Shown: positions 8,613 through 16,395 of the stretch, one piece after another
Position numbering within the stretch: the stretch's first letter is position 1
How the letters are laid out: each line of letters begins with the position of its first letter
Assembly: GCA_002295705.1 (NCBI GenBank)
Contig: DBHP01000003.1
Span: 1 to 19,275 of the forward strand
Direction: 5' to 3'
Source of the DNA: Candidatus Neomicrothrix sp. UBA825
GTDB lineage: Bacteria; Actinomycetota; Acidimicrobiia; Acidimicrobiales; UBA8592
DNA: 19,275 nt
Made by a program: the position numbers and the translations under genes
The notes under the pieces: generated by a model
Databases searched by the model: none
What the model was told of the DNA's origin: nothing
The model's input: only the letters and a program-made list of their open reading frames with translations

Positions 8613-9266
8613 ATGAAAATTGGCATTGTTGGAGGCACCGGACCAGCTGGACGAGGGTTAGCCCTTCGGTTGGCTTCAGTCGGATATGAAATAGAAATAG
8701 GATCAAGGTCCTCAGGTCGAGCAGCGGAAATAGTAGATGAGCTGATTGAAGTTTGGGGTGACAGAGGTTATCAGCTAACAGGAGTGAGCAATGAAGAAGC
8801 TGCTCTTGCAGAAATGGTTGTTTTAGCAACTCCATGGGACTCCTGTGCGCCAACGGCCAAAGCGCTGAAAAAACAATTAAACGGGAAATTAGTGATCTGT
8901 ATGGCAAATGCTCTTGCAAGAGTCGGAAATGAATTTCACGCACTGTACCCCCCAAGGGGGTCAATCGCTGCAGATGTGCAAGCAGCCATACCAGGGTCTA
9001 GGGTTTCAATGGCTTTTCAACATCTCCCAGCAAAAGAACTAGGAGAGATTGATACCCCTATGGAAGGCGATGTTCTAGTTTGTGCAGATGAACAATCGGC
9101 AATAGATGAGACGATAGAAATAGTTAGCAAGATGGATAATCTGCGAGGACTCGATTGCGGTAGCCTAGCAAACGCTGCTCCTGTTGAGGCATTCACAGCT
9201 GTGCTCCTCCAACTCAACAAACTATACAAAACGCGCTCTTCTGTCAGCATCATAGGCTTAGAGTAA
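8613..9266 (+). CDS. npdG: NADPH:coenzyme F420 oxidoreductase (NpdG/Fno family)
   Basis: The enzyme moves hydride between NADPH and the deazaflavin coenzyme F420 in the cytoplasm. In actinobacteria it mainly supplies reduced F420. The 217-residue protein starts with a Rossmann motif, GIVGGTGPAGRGLA (4-17). GSRSSGRA (30-37) follows, whose Ser-Arg is typical of NADP 2'-phosphate binding. MVVLATPWDS and MANALARVG are further family-like stretches. Length fits the family (about 210-230). Its presence implies that the organism makes or imports F420; no F420 biosynthesis gene is in the window. The start is supported by a possible leaderless promoter directly upstream. It is divergent from fabI and 62 nt before the MshC-like gene. 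Confidence 0.9.
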   Translation: MKIGIVGGTGPAGRGLALRLASVGYEIEIGSRSSGRAAEIVDELIEVWGDRGYQLTGVSNEEAALAEMVVLATPWDSCAPTAKALKKQLNGKLVICMANALARVGNEFHALYPPRGSIAADVQAAIPGSRVSMAFQHLPAKELGEIDTPMEGDVLVCADEQSAIDETIEIVSKMDNLRGLDCGSLANAAPVEAFTAVLLQLNKLYKTRSSVSIIGLE

Positions 9267-9299
9267 CTTTGTGCAGCCAAAGTAGGTGTACCCTACAAT
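9266..9299 (+). promoter_or_regulatory. Inverted repeats and candidate -10 upstream of the MshC-like gene
   Basis: Two dyads lie in the 62-nt gap. ACTTTG (9266-9271) pairs with CAAAGT (9278-9283) across a 6-nt loop and starts at the npdG stop codon. GTAGG (9282-9286) pairs with CCTAC (9292-9296) across 5 nt and overlaps TACAAT (9294-9299), a good -10 hexamer with only a poor -35 (TTGTGC, 9269-9274, spacer 19). The second dyad could be an operator. No T-run follows, so an intrinsic terminator is unlikely. Confidence 0.3.
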
Positions 9300-9328
9300 G
9301 GCAATAAAACTTAGGTCACAATAAAGTA

Positions 9329-10453
9329 ATGCGAATTTTTAACACGGCAACAAACAATATCGAAGAGTTCAGGCCGGGGCCGATAGTGAATATTTATACA
9401 TGTGGAATTACGCCTTATGATGCTACTCATATTGGGCACGCAGCTACTTACGTAACTTATGATGTTTTGCAAAGAAGGCTAAGGGATCTCGGGCACGAAA
9501 CACGATGTGTACGAAACGTAACGGATGTTGATGACGATATCCTCCGGAAAGCTCGTGAACTCGGCGTTCATTATCTTGATCTAGCAGCGAAAGAAACTAA
9601 TCGATTCAATGAAGATATGAGCGCACTGGAAATGATTCCATGTTGGAGTGAGCCACGGGCTACCTCCGCGATCGCTGAAATTCGTAAGTTTGTCGCCAAA
9701 CTATTGGAAAAGGGTGATGCTTACGAAGTGCAAGGATTTGTCTATTTTGATATCTCAAAATCAGAAGATTTCGGGGCCATGAGCGGCCTGGATGAATCCA
9801 CGATGCTTCAGTTTGCGGCAGAAAGAGGTGGGAACCCTCAAGATCCTCTGAAGCGCAACCCATTAGATTTTGTTCTTTGGCAACCTTCTCTTCCTGACGA
9901 ACCCGCTTGGGAAAGTATGTGGGGTTTGGGTAGGCCTGGTTGGCATGTCGAATGTTCAGTGCTCGCAATGAGGGAGCTACAAACGGAAACAATAGATATT
10001 CATGGTGGAGGGGCTGACCTAATCTTCCCTCACCATGAATGTGAGCGGGTTCAATCTGAATCACTAACTAATAAAACCTTTGTTCGAGTCTGGATGCATC
10101 AAGCCATGGTAAAAATGGATGGAGAGAAGATGTCAAAGTCCTTAGGAAATCTTGTTTTTGTATCTGATCTCAGACAAAAGCATGACCCCAGAGCGATAAG
10201 GTTAGCTCTAATAAACCATCACTATAGGCATTCATGGTCTTGGACCCCAGATCTAATGGGAATGGCTGACCAGCGTTTGCGCTCTTGGATAAATGCTGGT
10301 CCAGGTGATGGCGGATTAGAGCAAGTTAGGAATTGTCTAGACGATGATTTGAATACTCCGGAAGCTCTCAAAGTGCTCGATGCTCAAGTAGAAGCAGGAA
10401 ACGGTGTTTCAGAAGCATCAAAGTTGCTGGGCGTTAATATAGATCAAATTTGA
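9329..10453 (+). CDS. mshC: MshC-type cysteine ligase (cysteine:GlcN-Ins ligase, CysS family)
   Basis: MshC joins cysteine, through a cysteinyl-adenylate, to glucosaminyl-inositol in mycothiol synthesis. The 374-residue protein has the class I synthetase HIGH motif (34-37) inside YTCGITPYDATHIGHA (23-38), a form characteristic of MshC; CysRS usually has CGPTVYD there. Zinc ligands by analogy are C25, C209 (WHVEC) and H235 (PHHEC). KMSKS is at 267-271. It ends soon after the catalytic core and lacks the C-terminal DALR/anticodon region of CysRS (about 460 residues), which favours MshC (about 410). It sits upstream of thrS, and no other mycothiol gene is in the window. The alternative is an unusually short CysRS. 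There is no good Shine-Dalgarno; the start was chosen because alignment with the family begins here. Confidence 0.77.
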   Translation: MRIFNTATNNIEEFRPGPIVNIYTCGITPYDATHIGHAATYVTYDVLQRRLRDLGHETRCVRNVTDVDDDILRKARELGVHYLDLAAKETNRFNEDMSALEMIPCWSEPRATSAIAEIRKFVAKLLEKGDAYEVQGFVYFDISKSEDFGAMSGLDESTMLQFAAERGGNPQDPLKRNPLDFVLWQPSLPDEPAWESMWGLGRPGWHVECSVLAMRELQTETIDIHGGGADLIFPHHECERVQSESLTNKTFVRVWMHQAMVKMDGEKMSKSLGNLVFVSDLRQKHDPRAIRLALINHHYRHSWSWTPDLMGMADQRLRSWINAGPGDGGLEQVRNCLDDDLNTPEALKVLDAQVEAGNGVSEASKLLGVNIDQI

Positions 10454-10530
10454 AAATGGCTCAGAGCGAAACAAGCTAAGTTTGATAGAAAGAACTCTGT
10501 ATATTCACAGAAATCATCCATACTGATCGG

Positions 10531-10542
10531 TAATATACATTC
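10531..10542 (+). promoter_or_regulatory. Putative leaderless promoter of thrS (-10 TAATAT)
   Basis: TAATAT (10531-10536) is followed by 6 nt and the ATG at 10543. The 89-nt gap before thrS shows no Shine-Dalgarno and no T-box-like leader. TTCACA at 10504-10509 is too distant (21 nt) to be a normal -35. Confidence 0.5.
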
Positions 10543-12483
10543 ATGACAGCAATAACAATTACTCTCCCTGATGGATCCCAACGGGAATTAGACAAGGGGG
10601 CAACTGTTGCTGATCTAGCTCTAGACATCGGAAGGGGCTTAGCCAAGGCAGCAATCATTGCTGAAGTGAATGGGGTAGAGGTTGATCTTGTAACGCCACT
10701 TGAGGATGGATCTCGGGTTAGCATAATTACCTCAGAAACGGATCAAGGTCTAGAAACTATCAGACATTCCACAGCTCATATTCTAGCTCAGGCTGTTTTA
10801 GAACTATACCCTGGAGCTACTTTCGCTATTGGGCCACCAATAGAGAATGGCTTTTATTACGACTTTGATATTCCTCAGGGTGTAGCTATCAAAGAAGAAG
10901 AATTGGAAAAGATTGAGCAAAAGATGCGTCAGATTATCCAAGCGGATCAAGCCTTCGTTCGTGGAGAAACAACCGTTGAACAAGCACTAGAAATATTCTC
11001 TGACCACCCATACAAATGCGAAATCATCGAATCTGCCGATAAATCAGAAGTGGATGGTAGCGAGACAATAAGTTTTTACCAAAACGGAGATGGTTTCATT
11101 GACCTTTGCCGAGGACCTCATGTCCCCTCTACGGGCAAAGTAGCGCACTTTAAATTGATGAGCGTCGCTGGAGCGTATTGGAGAGGTGATGAGAAGAGGC
11201 AAATGCTTCAGCGGATCTATGGAACCGCATGGGCCACGAAATCGCAATTGAAAGAACACTTGCACCGGCTTGAAGAAGCCGCAAAACGAGATCATCGGAA
11301 ATTAGCTAACGAATTAAATTTGTTAAGCTTTCCTTCCGAGCTGGGAGGGGGACTAGCTGTCTGGCATCCCAAAGGCTCCAGCATCAGAAAATTAATGGAA
11401 GATTATAGTCGTCAACGCCACGAGGATGGCGACTACAAATTCGTCTACACGCCCCATTTAGCGAATTCAGAACTTTTCAAGACCAGTGGACATCTGGATT
11501 TTTATGCGGAAGGCATGTATCCGCCAATGGAAATGGACAATGGAGAGTATTACCCAAAACCAATGAATTGCCCGATGCACTGTTTAATCTACCGAGCAGG
11601 AACAAAATCTTATAGAGACCTACCTCTGAGACTCTTCGAATTAGGAACAGTTTACCGGTATGAGCGCGCTGGGACACTTCATGGATTGATGAGAATCAGA
11701 GGCTTTACTCAAGATGACGCACATATCTTTACCACAGAAGAAGGATTATCCGGTGAGATATCAAATCTTTTGACATTCGTGATGTCTGTTCTCACAGCCT
11801 TTGGATTCAATGATTTCACTTTCAATCTTTCAACTCGTAATCCTGAGAAATCTGTAGGCTCTGATGAGATTTGGGATAACGCCACCAAGGCTTTAACAGA
11901 GGCGCTTGAAAGAGAGGGGTTGTCTTATAGCGTCAAAGAAGGCGACGCAGCCTTTTATGGTCCTAAAATAGATATTGATGTTGCCGACGCAATCGGAAGA
12001 TCATGGCAACTGTCAACGATACAGTTGGATTTTAATCTTCCAGATAGATTCAACCTCAGATATATTGATTCTTCTGGAGAACGAAAACGACCTGTCATGA
12101 TCCACAGAGCTTTAATGGGCTCGATAGAGAGATTCTTCGGAGTACTAATTGAGCACTACGCAGGAGCCTTCCCAGCATGGCTTGCACCAGTTCAAGTTTC
12201 TGTTTTGCCAGTAGCTGAAGAACACGAAAAGTATGCAGAACAAGTAGAGAAAAATCTTCGTGATAAGGGATTTAGAGTCGAATTGGAGCGGGCTGGTAAC
12301 TCACTTGGGAAAAGAATCCGTGATGTCAAATCTCAAAAGATTCCGTACGTCTTAGTGGTCGGTAATGATGATATTGAACCTCGTACTGTGGGGGTAAATC
12401 CCAGAGGTGGAGAGGTTGAAAGGGGTGTTTCCCTAGACAAATTCATTCAAACCCTTGATGATGAAGTAAGAAGTCAGCAATGA
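10543..12483 (+). CDS. thrS: Threonyl-tRNA synthetase
   Basis: It charges tRNA-Thr in translation. The 646-residue protein has every domain of the bacterial enzyme. An N-terminal TGS domain (about 1-63) comes first. The editing domain follows, with H75/H79 (RHSTAH) and C189 in LCRGPH. The class II catalytic core (about 270-540) has zinc ligands C343, H394 and H521, matching the E. coli positions with a shift of 9-10. An anticodon-binding domain (about 548-646) completes it. Motif 2 (RYERAGTLHGLMRIRGFTQDD) and motif 3 (HRALMGSIERF) are intact. The stop overlaps the HIT gene start by ATGA, so the two form an operon as in Mycobacterium. The start is supported by the possible leaderless promoter. 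Confidence 0.97.
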   Translation: MTAITITLPDGSQRELDKGATVADLALDIGRGLAKAAIIAEVNGVEVDLVTPLEDGSRVSIITSETDQGLETIRHSTAHILAQAVLELYPGATFAIGPPIENGFYYDFDIPQGVAIKEEELEKIEQKMRQIIQADQAFVRGETTVEQALEIFSDHPYKCEIIESADKSEVDGSETISFYQNGDGFIDLCRGPHVPSTGKVAHFKLMSVAGAYWRGDEKRQMLQRIYGTAWATKSQLKEHLHRLEEAAKRDHRKLANELNLLSFPSELGGGLAVWHPKGSSIRKLMEDYSRQRHEDGDYKFVYTPHLANSELFKTSGHLDFYAEGMYPPMEMDNGEYYPKPMNCPMHCLIYRAGTKSYRDLPLRLFELGTVYRYERAGTLHGLMRIRGFTQDDAHIFTTEEGLSGEISNLLTFVMSVLTAFGFNDFTFNLSTRNPEKSVGSDEIWDNATKALTEALEREGLSYSVKEGDAAFYGPKIDIDVADAIGRSWQLSTIQLDFNLPDRFNLRYIDSSGERKRPVMIHRALMGSIERFFGVLIEHYAGAFPAWLAPVQVSVLPVAEEHEKYAEQVEKNLRDKGFRVELERAGNSLGKRIRDVKSQKIPYVLVVGNDDIEPRTVGVNPRGGEVERGVSLDKFIQTLDDEVRSQQ

Positions 12484-13016
12484 CGCAATCTGGAGCATCT
12501 CGATTACGGGTCCTGTGGGCTGGGTGGCGGAAATCCTATGTCTCAGGAGAAGTACAAGATGACGAGAATGTCCAAACACTATCTACTTCAAGCATATTTG
12601 AAAATATCTTTACGGGTACAAGCGATACAGGCGCCAATTATGTTCTCTACGAGGGAACCTTTTGTGCTGCGATACTAAACAAATATCCATACGTAAGTGG
12701 GCACACCCTGGTGCTGCCGAAAAGGGCGATTCCTGATCTAATGCATTTAAGCAACGAGGAAAGTGCGGAACTGTGGGAAATTACCAATCAAGCGGTGAAA
12801 GCAATCACAGAGGCATATCATCCAGATGGAATAAACGTAGGGATGAACATAGGCAAAGCAGCAGGAGCGAGCATCCCAGAACACTTACATGTTCATTGTC
12901 TTCCTAGATGGATAGGTGATACAACCTTTCTAACTTCAATCGCCGAGGCAAGGATGATACCTGAAACTCTTACGTCGAGCTATCAGAGGCTTAAAGAGGT
13001 CTGGCCTGCCGGCTGA
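12480..13016 (+). CDS. HIT-family Ap4A phosphorylase-like hydrolase (Rv2613c-like)
   Basis: This 178-residue histidine-triad protein belongs to the branch of M. tuberculosis Rv2613c, known as a diadenosine tetraphosphate phosphorylase. The triad is HLHVHC with H135, H137 and H139, followed by LPRW. Upstream family-like stretches are LWAGWRKSYV near the N-terminus and NKYPYVSGHTLVLPKR. Its position directly after thrS (ATGA overlap) and before the PIP synthase block is the same as in mycobacteria. Aminoacyl-tRNA synthetases make Ap4A as a side product, which gives a plausible reason for the link to thrS, though this is inference. Substrate assignment rests on synteny and motif, so another dinucleotide or AMP-conjugate is possible. 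Confidence 0.87.
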   Translation: MTQSGASRLRVLWAGWRKSYVSGEVQDDENVQTLSTSSIFENIFTGTSDTGANYVLYEGTFCAAILNKYPYVSGHTLVLPKRAIPDLMHLSNEESAELWEITNQAVKAITEAYHPDGINVGMNIGKAAGASIPEHLHVHCLPRWIGDTTFLTSIAEARMIPETLTSSYQRLKEVWPAG

Positions 13017-13041
13017 TTACTCCATCGGTCTAAAAAGAAAT

Positions 13042-13053
13042 TACAATCAAACT
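13042..13053 (+). promoter_or_regulatory. Putative leaderless promoter (-10 TACAAT) of the two-helix membrane protein gene
   Basis: TACAAT (13042-13047) is followed by 6 nt and the ATG at 13054. The gap is only 37 nt and has no Shine-Dalgarno, so this gene may have its own promoter rather than relying on read-through from thrS. Confidence 0.5.
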
Positions 13054-13557
13054 ATGTCAAATGTAGAACATGTCGCTGATTCTTTGCCAGATGATCTTCA
13101 GCCCACCTATGGTGCAGATGAATATCAGATTCCCAATAACGATAAGAGAAAATTGGCCGGATACCTCTATCTTTTGACCGGCTTTATCTCGATCCTTTTA
13201 TTTGTTTTCTTCGTTGACTCTGCTCTCATCAACAGAGGTTTTCTAATCTCGGGAATTGGAATATGTATGTTTGGTGCTTATAACCTTTCCGCAGCAACGA
13301 AATGTGAAATAGATGAAAATGACGCTCTGCAGATAGCGGAGAAAGAACTCGGTTTTGACATTGGACCCTGTTCCGCACAACTGATGTGGAGAGGATTAAG
13401 AAGTCGTCCTATTTGGAGAATCCTGGGTTATTCATCAGAACCAATTCCCAAGCAGCGAGCAGTTCTTCTCATTGATGCAAACACAGCAGAAATTTTGGAA
13501 GCAGTAGTAGAGGAAAATCCTGAAGACTGGGATTCCTCTGCAAAACAAACTGCGTAA
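13054..13557 (+). CDS. Conserved-type membrane protein of unknown function, two helices and a C-terminal soluble domain
   Basis: I do not recognise this 167-residue protein. It has an acidic, polar N-terminus (1-30), two hydrophobic segments (about 34-54 and 60-80), then a soluble region (about 82-167). That region has an amphipathic stretch, DALQIAEKELGFDIG, then a Trp-rich segment (LMWRGLRSRPIWRI), then a strand-like AVLLIDANTAEILEAV ending in NPEDW. The helix followed by 'W...VLLIDANTAEIL' loosely recalls the PepSY fold, in which a conserved strand carries D-x-x-T-G-E; here the Gly is Ala. That is a guess. It lies between the HIT gene and the PIP synthase gene, a place where other actinobacteria sometimes have a small unrelated gene. 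A possible leaderless promoter supports the start. Confidence 0.7.
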   Translation: MSNVEHVADSLPDDLQPTYGADEYQIPNNDKRKLAGYLYLLTGFISILLFVFFVDSALINRGFLISGIGICMFGAYNLSAATKCEIDENDALQIAEKELGFDIGPCSAQLMWRGLRSRPIWRILGYSSEPIPKQRAVLLIDANTAEILEAVVEENPEDWDSSAKQTA

Positions 13558-13620
13558 CGAACTAAATGAAGAAACGAAATGCTAGTGTTGCATAGGATTA
13601 AAAGACTGGATGGTACTTAA

Positions 13621-14235
13621 GTGTTCGATGGCAATTTTCGTAAAGGTGTTGACAGAATACTTGACCCAGTTGGAGTTTTCCTAAGTAGGATTGGGGTTAC
13701 TGCTAATGCGTTGACCGCAACTGGAATCGTGATCGCAGGAGTAGGATCTGTATTCATAGGTCAGGGACGATTGTTCTTGGGGTTTATATTCCTAATCCTT
13801 ACCGGTCTTCCCGATGCTCTTGACGGTGCGGTCGCTAAAGCGAGTGGGACCTCTTCTGTGCGAGGTGCTTTTTTAGACTCAGTGAGCGATCGAGTTACAG
13901 ATATTCTTCTATTTTGCGGTATTGCTTGGTACCTTGCATCAAATGAGCCGGGGAGAATTATGATGCTTCCTGTAGCAGTCATGGGAGCAGCCATGCTTAT
14001 CTCTTACCAAAGAGCAAAGGCTGAATCTCTTGGATTTGATGCGAAGGGAGGGATCATGGAGCGAGCCGAGCGATTCATTGTTTTATCTTTGGGTTTGTTA
14101 ATAAGCGATATCTTGATCCCTGTTCTGTGGGTAATGCTGGTACTAACTTTGGTAACAGCAATACAGCGCTTCGTAAAAGTTTGGAATCAAGCGACCGCAC
14201 AGCTTAATAACCCAACTGAGCCACACAGTCCATAA
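13621..14235 (+). CDS. pgsA1: CDP-alcohol phosphatidyltransferase, probable phosphatidylinositol phosphate synthase
   Basis: The likely reaction is CDP-diacylglycerol plus inositol-1-phosphate giving phosphatidylinositol phosphate, at the membrane. The 204-residue protein has the CDP-alcohol motif D65-xx-D68-G69-xx-A72-K73, then G82-xxx-D86-xxx-D90. The spacing is exact, with Lys at position 73 where Arg is usual. Several hydrophobic helices follow (about 95-130 and 145-185). The start is a GTG; the next residues (FDGNFRKGVDRI) fit the family N-terminus. TAGGAT at 13593-13598 is a possible -10. The acyltransferase and PimA-like genes follow in the order seen in mycobacteria (Rv2612c-Rv2610c), which favours PIP synthase over phosphatidylglycerophosphate synthase. 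Confidence 0.87.
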   Translation: MFDGNFRKGVDRILDPVGVFLSRIGVTANALTATGIVIAGVGSVFIGQGRLFLGFIFLILTGLPDALDGAVAKASGTSSVRGAFLDSVSDRVTDILLFCGIAWYLASNEPGRIMMLPVAVMGAAMLISYQRAKAESLGFDAKGGIMERAERFIVLSLGLLISDILIPVLWVMLVLTLVTAIQRFVKVWNQATAQLNNPTEPHSP

Positions 14236-15147
14236 GTGCTGAACGGAAAAGTAACCGTCTGTGCTTATAAGCTTGCTTCAAGCCTCATTAAAGCTATCCC
14301 TGATCACCTATTAAGCAGGGTCAGTAATGCGCTAGGTCGGTGTGCCTACAGACTGTCATTTAGGAAGCGGGCAATAGTCGAAAGAAATATGCACAGAACA
14401 CACGATGGCCCAATAACAAACCATGAACTAAGAGAGAAGACTCAACAAGCTTTCATTAGCTATGCCAAGTATTGGACTGATTCAGCCAAAATGCAGTCCC
14501 TTACTGACTATCAGATAGATGCTGGATTTACTGTCGAGGGTTTTGAGCATATTGAGGATGCCTGGTCTGAGGGGCCTGGGCCGATTCTGGCTCTACCTCA
14601 CCTCGGTGGTTGGGAATGGGCAGGGCGATGGCTCACATGCCGACCGAAATTTGAAGTAACAGTTGTAGTGGAGCCACAGCAACCCGAAGAACTATTTGAG
14701 TTCATGATGAGTTACAGAGAATCATTTGGTATGAACGTCATTCCATTAGGGCCTAATGCGGGGAAAGAAGTCATTAAAGCCATAAAAAATAACCATGTGG
14801 TTTGCTTGCTATGTGACCGTGATATTGAGGGCACAGGGGTCAATGTAACTTTCTTTGATGAGGAAACGTCTATACCCGCTGGACCAGCAATGTTATCAAT
14901 CAGAACTGGCGCTAAAATAATACCTGTTGCTGTCTACCAGCGATATAAATCTCACCACGCTATTGTTAGGCCCCCCCTCAATTCGGAGAGGCAGGGTAAT
15001 CTGCGAGAAGATGTCGCTAGGATCTCTCGAGACATAGCCAGATCATTTGAAGAATTGATCCTGTTGGAACCTGAACAATGGCATCTAATGTCGCCAAATT
15101 GGCCAAGCGACCACGAAGCGCTTAGAAAACATCATAGAAAAAGTTAA
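14236..15147 (+). CDS. LpxL/HtrB-family acyltransferase, probable phosphatidylinositol mannoside acyltransferase (PatA-like)
   Basis: This 303-residue protein belongs to the lipid A lauroyl-type acyltransferase family. In actinobacteria the family member in this position (PatA, Rv2611c) adds a fatty acyl chain to the mannose of PIM at the inner face of the membrane. The catalytic HX4E is H122...E127 in LPHLGGWEW. CDRDIEGTGVNVTFFDE and GPAMLSIRTGAKIIPVAVY are further family blocks. The GTG start directly abuts the stop of the PIP synthase gene (no gap, no Shine-Dalgarno), so it is probably translated by coupling. Residues about 8-35 are mildly hydrophobic and fit peripheral membrane association. 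Its position before a PimA-like gene supports PatA. Confidence 0.87.
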   Translation: MLNGKVTVCAYKLASSLIKAIPDHLLSRVSNALGRCAYRLSFRKRAIVERNMHRTHDGPITNHELREKTQQAFISYAKYWTDSAKMQSLTDYQIDAGFTVEGFEHIEDAWSEGPGPILALPHLGGWEWAGRWLTCRPKFEVTVVVEPQQPEELFEFMMSYRESFGMNVIPLGPNAGKEVIKAIKNNHVVCLLCDRDIEGTGVNVTFFDEETSIPAGPAMLSIRTGAKIIPVAVYQRYKSHHAIVRPPLNSERQGNLREDVARISRDIARSFEELILLEPEQWHLMSPNWPSDHEALRKHHRKS

Positions 15148-15190
15148 CTTGGGAAAAGGAAATAGCTAGAAAATCGGATACGAATAGAAT

Positions 15191-16339
15191 ATGCGAGTCG
15201 GCATGATAAGCCCTTATAGCCTTTCTGTTCCCGGTGGAGTGCAGAATCAGATATTAGCGCTTGCTAAATCTATTAGGAAACTTGGAACTGATGTTAGGGT
15301 CCTGGGCCCTTGTGATGGTCCACCACCCGATACTGGGATAACTCCGCTAGGTAATAGTCTGCCAACAGCAACGAACGGCTCCATAGCGCCATTAGCTCCA
15401 GATGCAGCTGCCCAGTTGAGGGTCATACGAGCACTACGTGATGAGCAATTTGACGTTTTGCATGTGCATGAACCTCTTGCTCCAGGACCTACAATCACCT
15501 CTATCGTTCTGAAGCAAAGCCCAATAGTCGCAACTTATCATCGTTCAGGCCATTCAAAATTTTATGATTATTTCAATCGTCCCGCACGTTGGGTGGCCTC
15601 GCGCATTGAAATCAATTGCGCCGTCTCAGAAGAAGCAGCCAGAACTGCAAAAGATGCTCTTGGTGGAACTTACGAGATCCTCTTCAATGGAATTGATCTA
15701 GATCTATTTGAAACTCAAATAGAAAAGAGCGCTACCCCGACGGTCTTATTTATAGGCCGGCATGAGCCACGCAAGGGTTTGCAAATCCTGCTTGAAGCTT
15801 TTCGCTATCTTCCCAATGATGTGCGACTCTGGATAGCATCTGAAGGCCCGGAGACTGAGAAACTAAAAGAGCAGACGTCAAGTGATAGTCGAATCGTTTG
15901 GCTAGGGACGATTTCAGATGCCGAGAAAATAAACAGACTCCAGAAGTGTTCCGTTCTATGCGCTCCTTCACTAGGGGGGGAATCCTTCGGAATTGTCTTA
16001 CTAGAGGCTATGGCCGCAAGAACACCTGTTGTTGCCAGTGCTATACCGGGGTACATAAAGCTTGCTAGGCAGGGGAAGGACGCTTTATTGACCAAGCCGG
16101 GAGATCCAATCTCGCTATCCGATGCCTTAAGATCTGTGCTTTTCACTGATAACGTTGCGTCTAGATTCTCGGAGTCAGGAAGAGAAAGAGCTGAGCAATT
16201 CTCTATGGATGAGTTAGCTATTCAATATCAAAGAATCTACGAGAGAGCTCTTGTCATCAGCCCTGCCGCACCACTTCTCAAAAGGAGTAGCTACAGCAAT
16301 CCATTCTTATCAATGTCTCGCACCAATAAAAGCAAGTAA
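15191..16339 (+). CDS. pimA: PimA-like GT4 glycosyltransferase (phosphatidyl-myo-inositol mannosyltransferase)
   Basis: This GT-B fold transferase of 382 residues would add the first mannose from GDP-mannose to phosphatidylinositol on the cytoplasmic face. The N-terminal domain has the acceptor-side loop VPGGVQ (about 13-18) and FDVLHVHEPLAP. The C-terminal donor domain has FIGRHEPRKG and the GT4 EX7E motif in GGESFGIVLLEAMAA. These blocks agree closely with mycobacterial PimA (378 residues). It follows the PIP synthase and acyltransferase genes, completing the early PIM steps. The start is ATG after an AT-rich 43-nt gap with no clear ribosome binding site; TACGAA lies 6 nt upstream and resembles, imperfectly, the leaderless hexamers elsewhere. 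The Ser/Lys-rich tail (about 365-382) is not part of the fold. Confidence 0.88.
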   Translation: MRVGMISPYSLSVPGGVQNQILALAKSIRKLGTDVRVLGPCDGPPPDTGITPLGNSLPTATNGSIAPLAPDAAAQLRVIRALRDEQFDVLHVHEPLAPGPTITSIVLKQSPIVATYHRSGHSKFYDYFNRPARWVASRIEINCAVSEEAARTAKDALGGTYEILFNGIDLDLFETQIEKSATPTVLFIGRHEPRKGLQILLEAFRYLPNDVRLWIASEGPETEKLKEQTSSDSRIVWLGTISDAEKINRLQKCSVLCAPSLGGESFGIVLLEAMAARTPVVASAIPGYIKLARQGKDALLTKPGDPISLSDALRSVLFTDNVASRFSESGRERAEQFSMDELAIQYQRIYERALVISPAAPLLKRSSYSNPFLSMSRTNKSK

Positions 16340-16366
16340 GTAATTTCTAGATCATTAAAAATTCGT

Positions 16367-16390
16367 TATGCTTAAACTAATACAAAGGAG
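16367..16390 (+). promoter_or_regulatory. Candidate promoter and strong Shine-Dalgarno of lemA
   Basis: AAAGGAG (16384-16390) lies 5 nt before the ATG at 16396 and is the best ribosome binding site in the window. TATGCT (16367-16372) or TAAACT (16373-16378) could be the -10; no clear -35 is seen. The 56-nt gap after pimA suggests a separate transcript. Confidence 0.45.
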
Positions 16391-16395
16391 CCTCC

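Noticed and set aside
8497..8964. 155-codon open frame on the minus strand over npdG
   Set aside because: Antisense to a clearly conserved NpdG frame; the translation is Leu/His-rich with no recognisable motif.
9660..10064. 134-codon open frame antisense to the MshC-like gene
   Set aside because: Shadow of a well-conserved enzyme frame with no motif or start signal of its own.
9329..10453. Calling this gene cysteinyl-tRNA synthetase
   Set aside because: CGITPYDATH in place of CGPTVYD and absence of the C-terminal tRNA-binding region favour MshC, though a short CysRS is not fully excluded.
10462..10499. CAGAG/CTCTG pairing as a terminator after the MshC-like gene
   Set aside because: Five base pairs with a loop of about 28 nt and no T-run; not credible as a terminator.
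10454..10542. T-box or other leader riboswitch before thrS
   Set aside because: Only 89 nt, no T-box sequence, no terminator hairpin with T-run, and a probable leaderless -10 next to the ATG.
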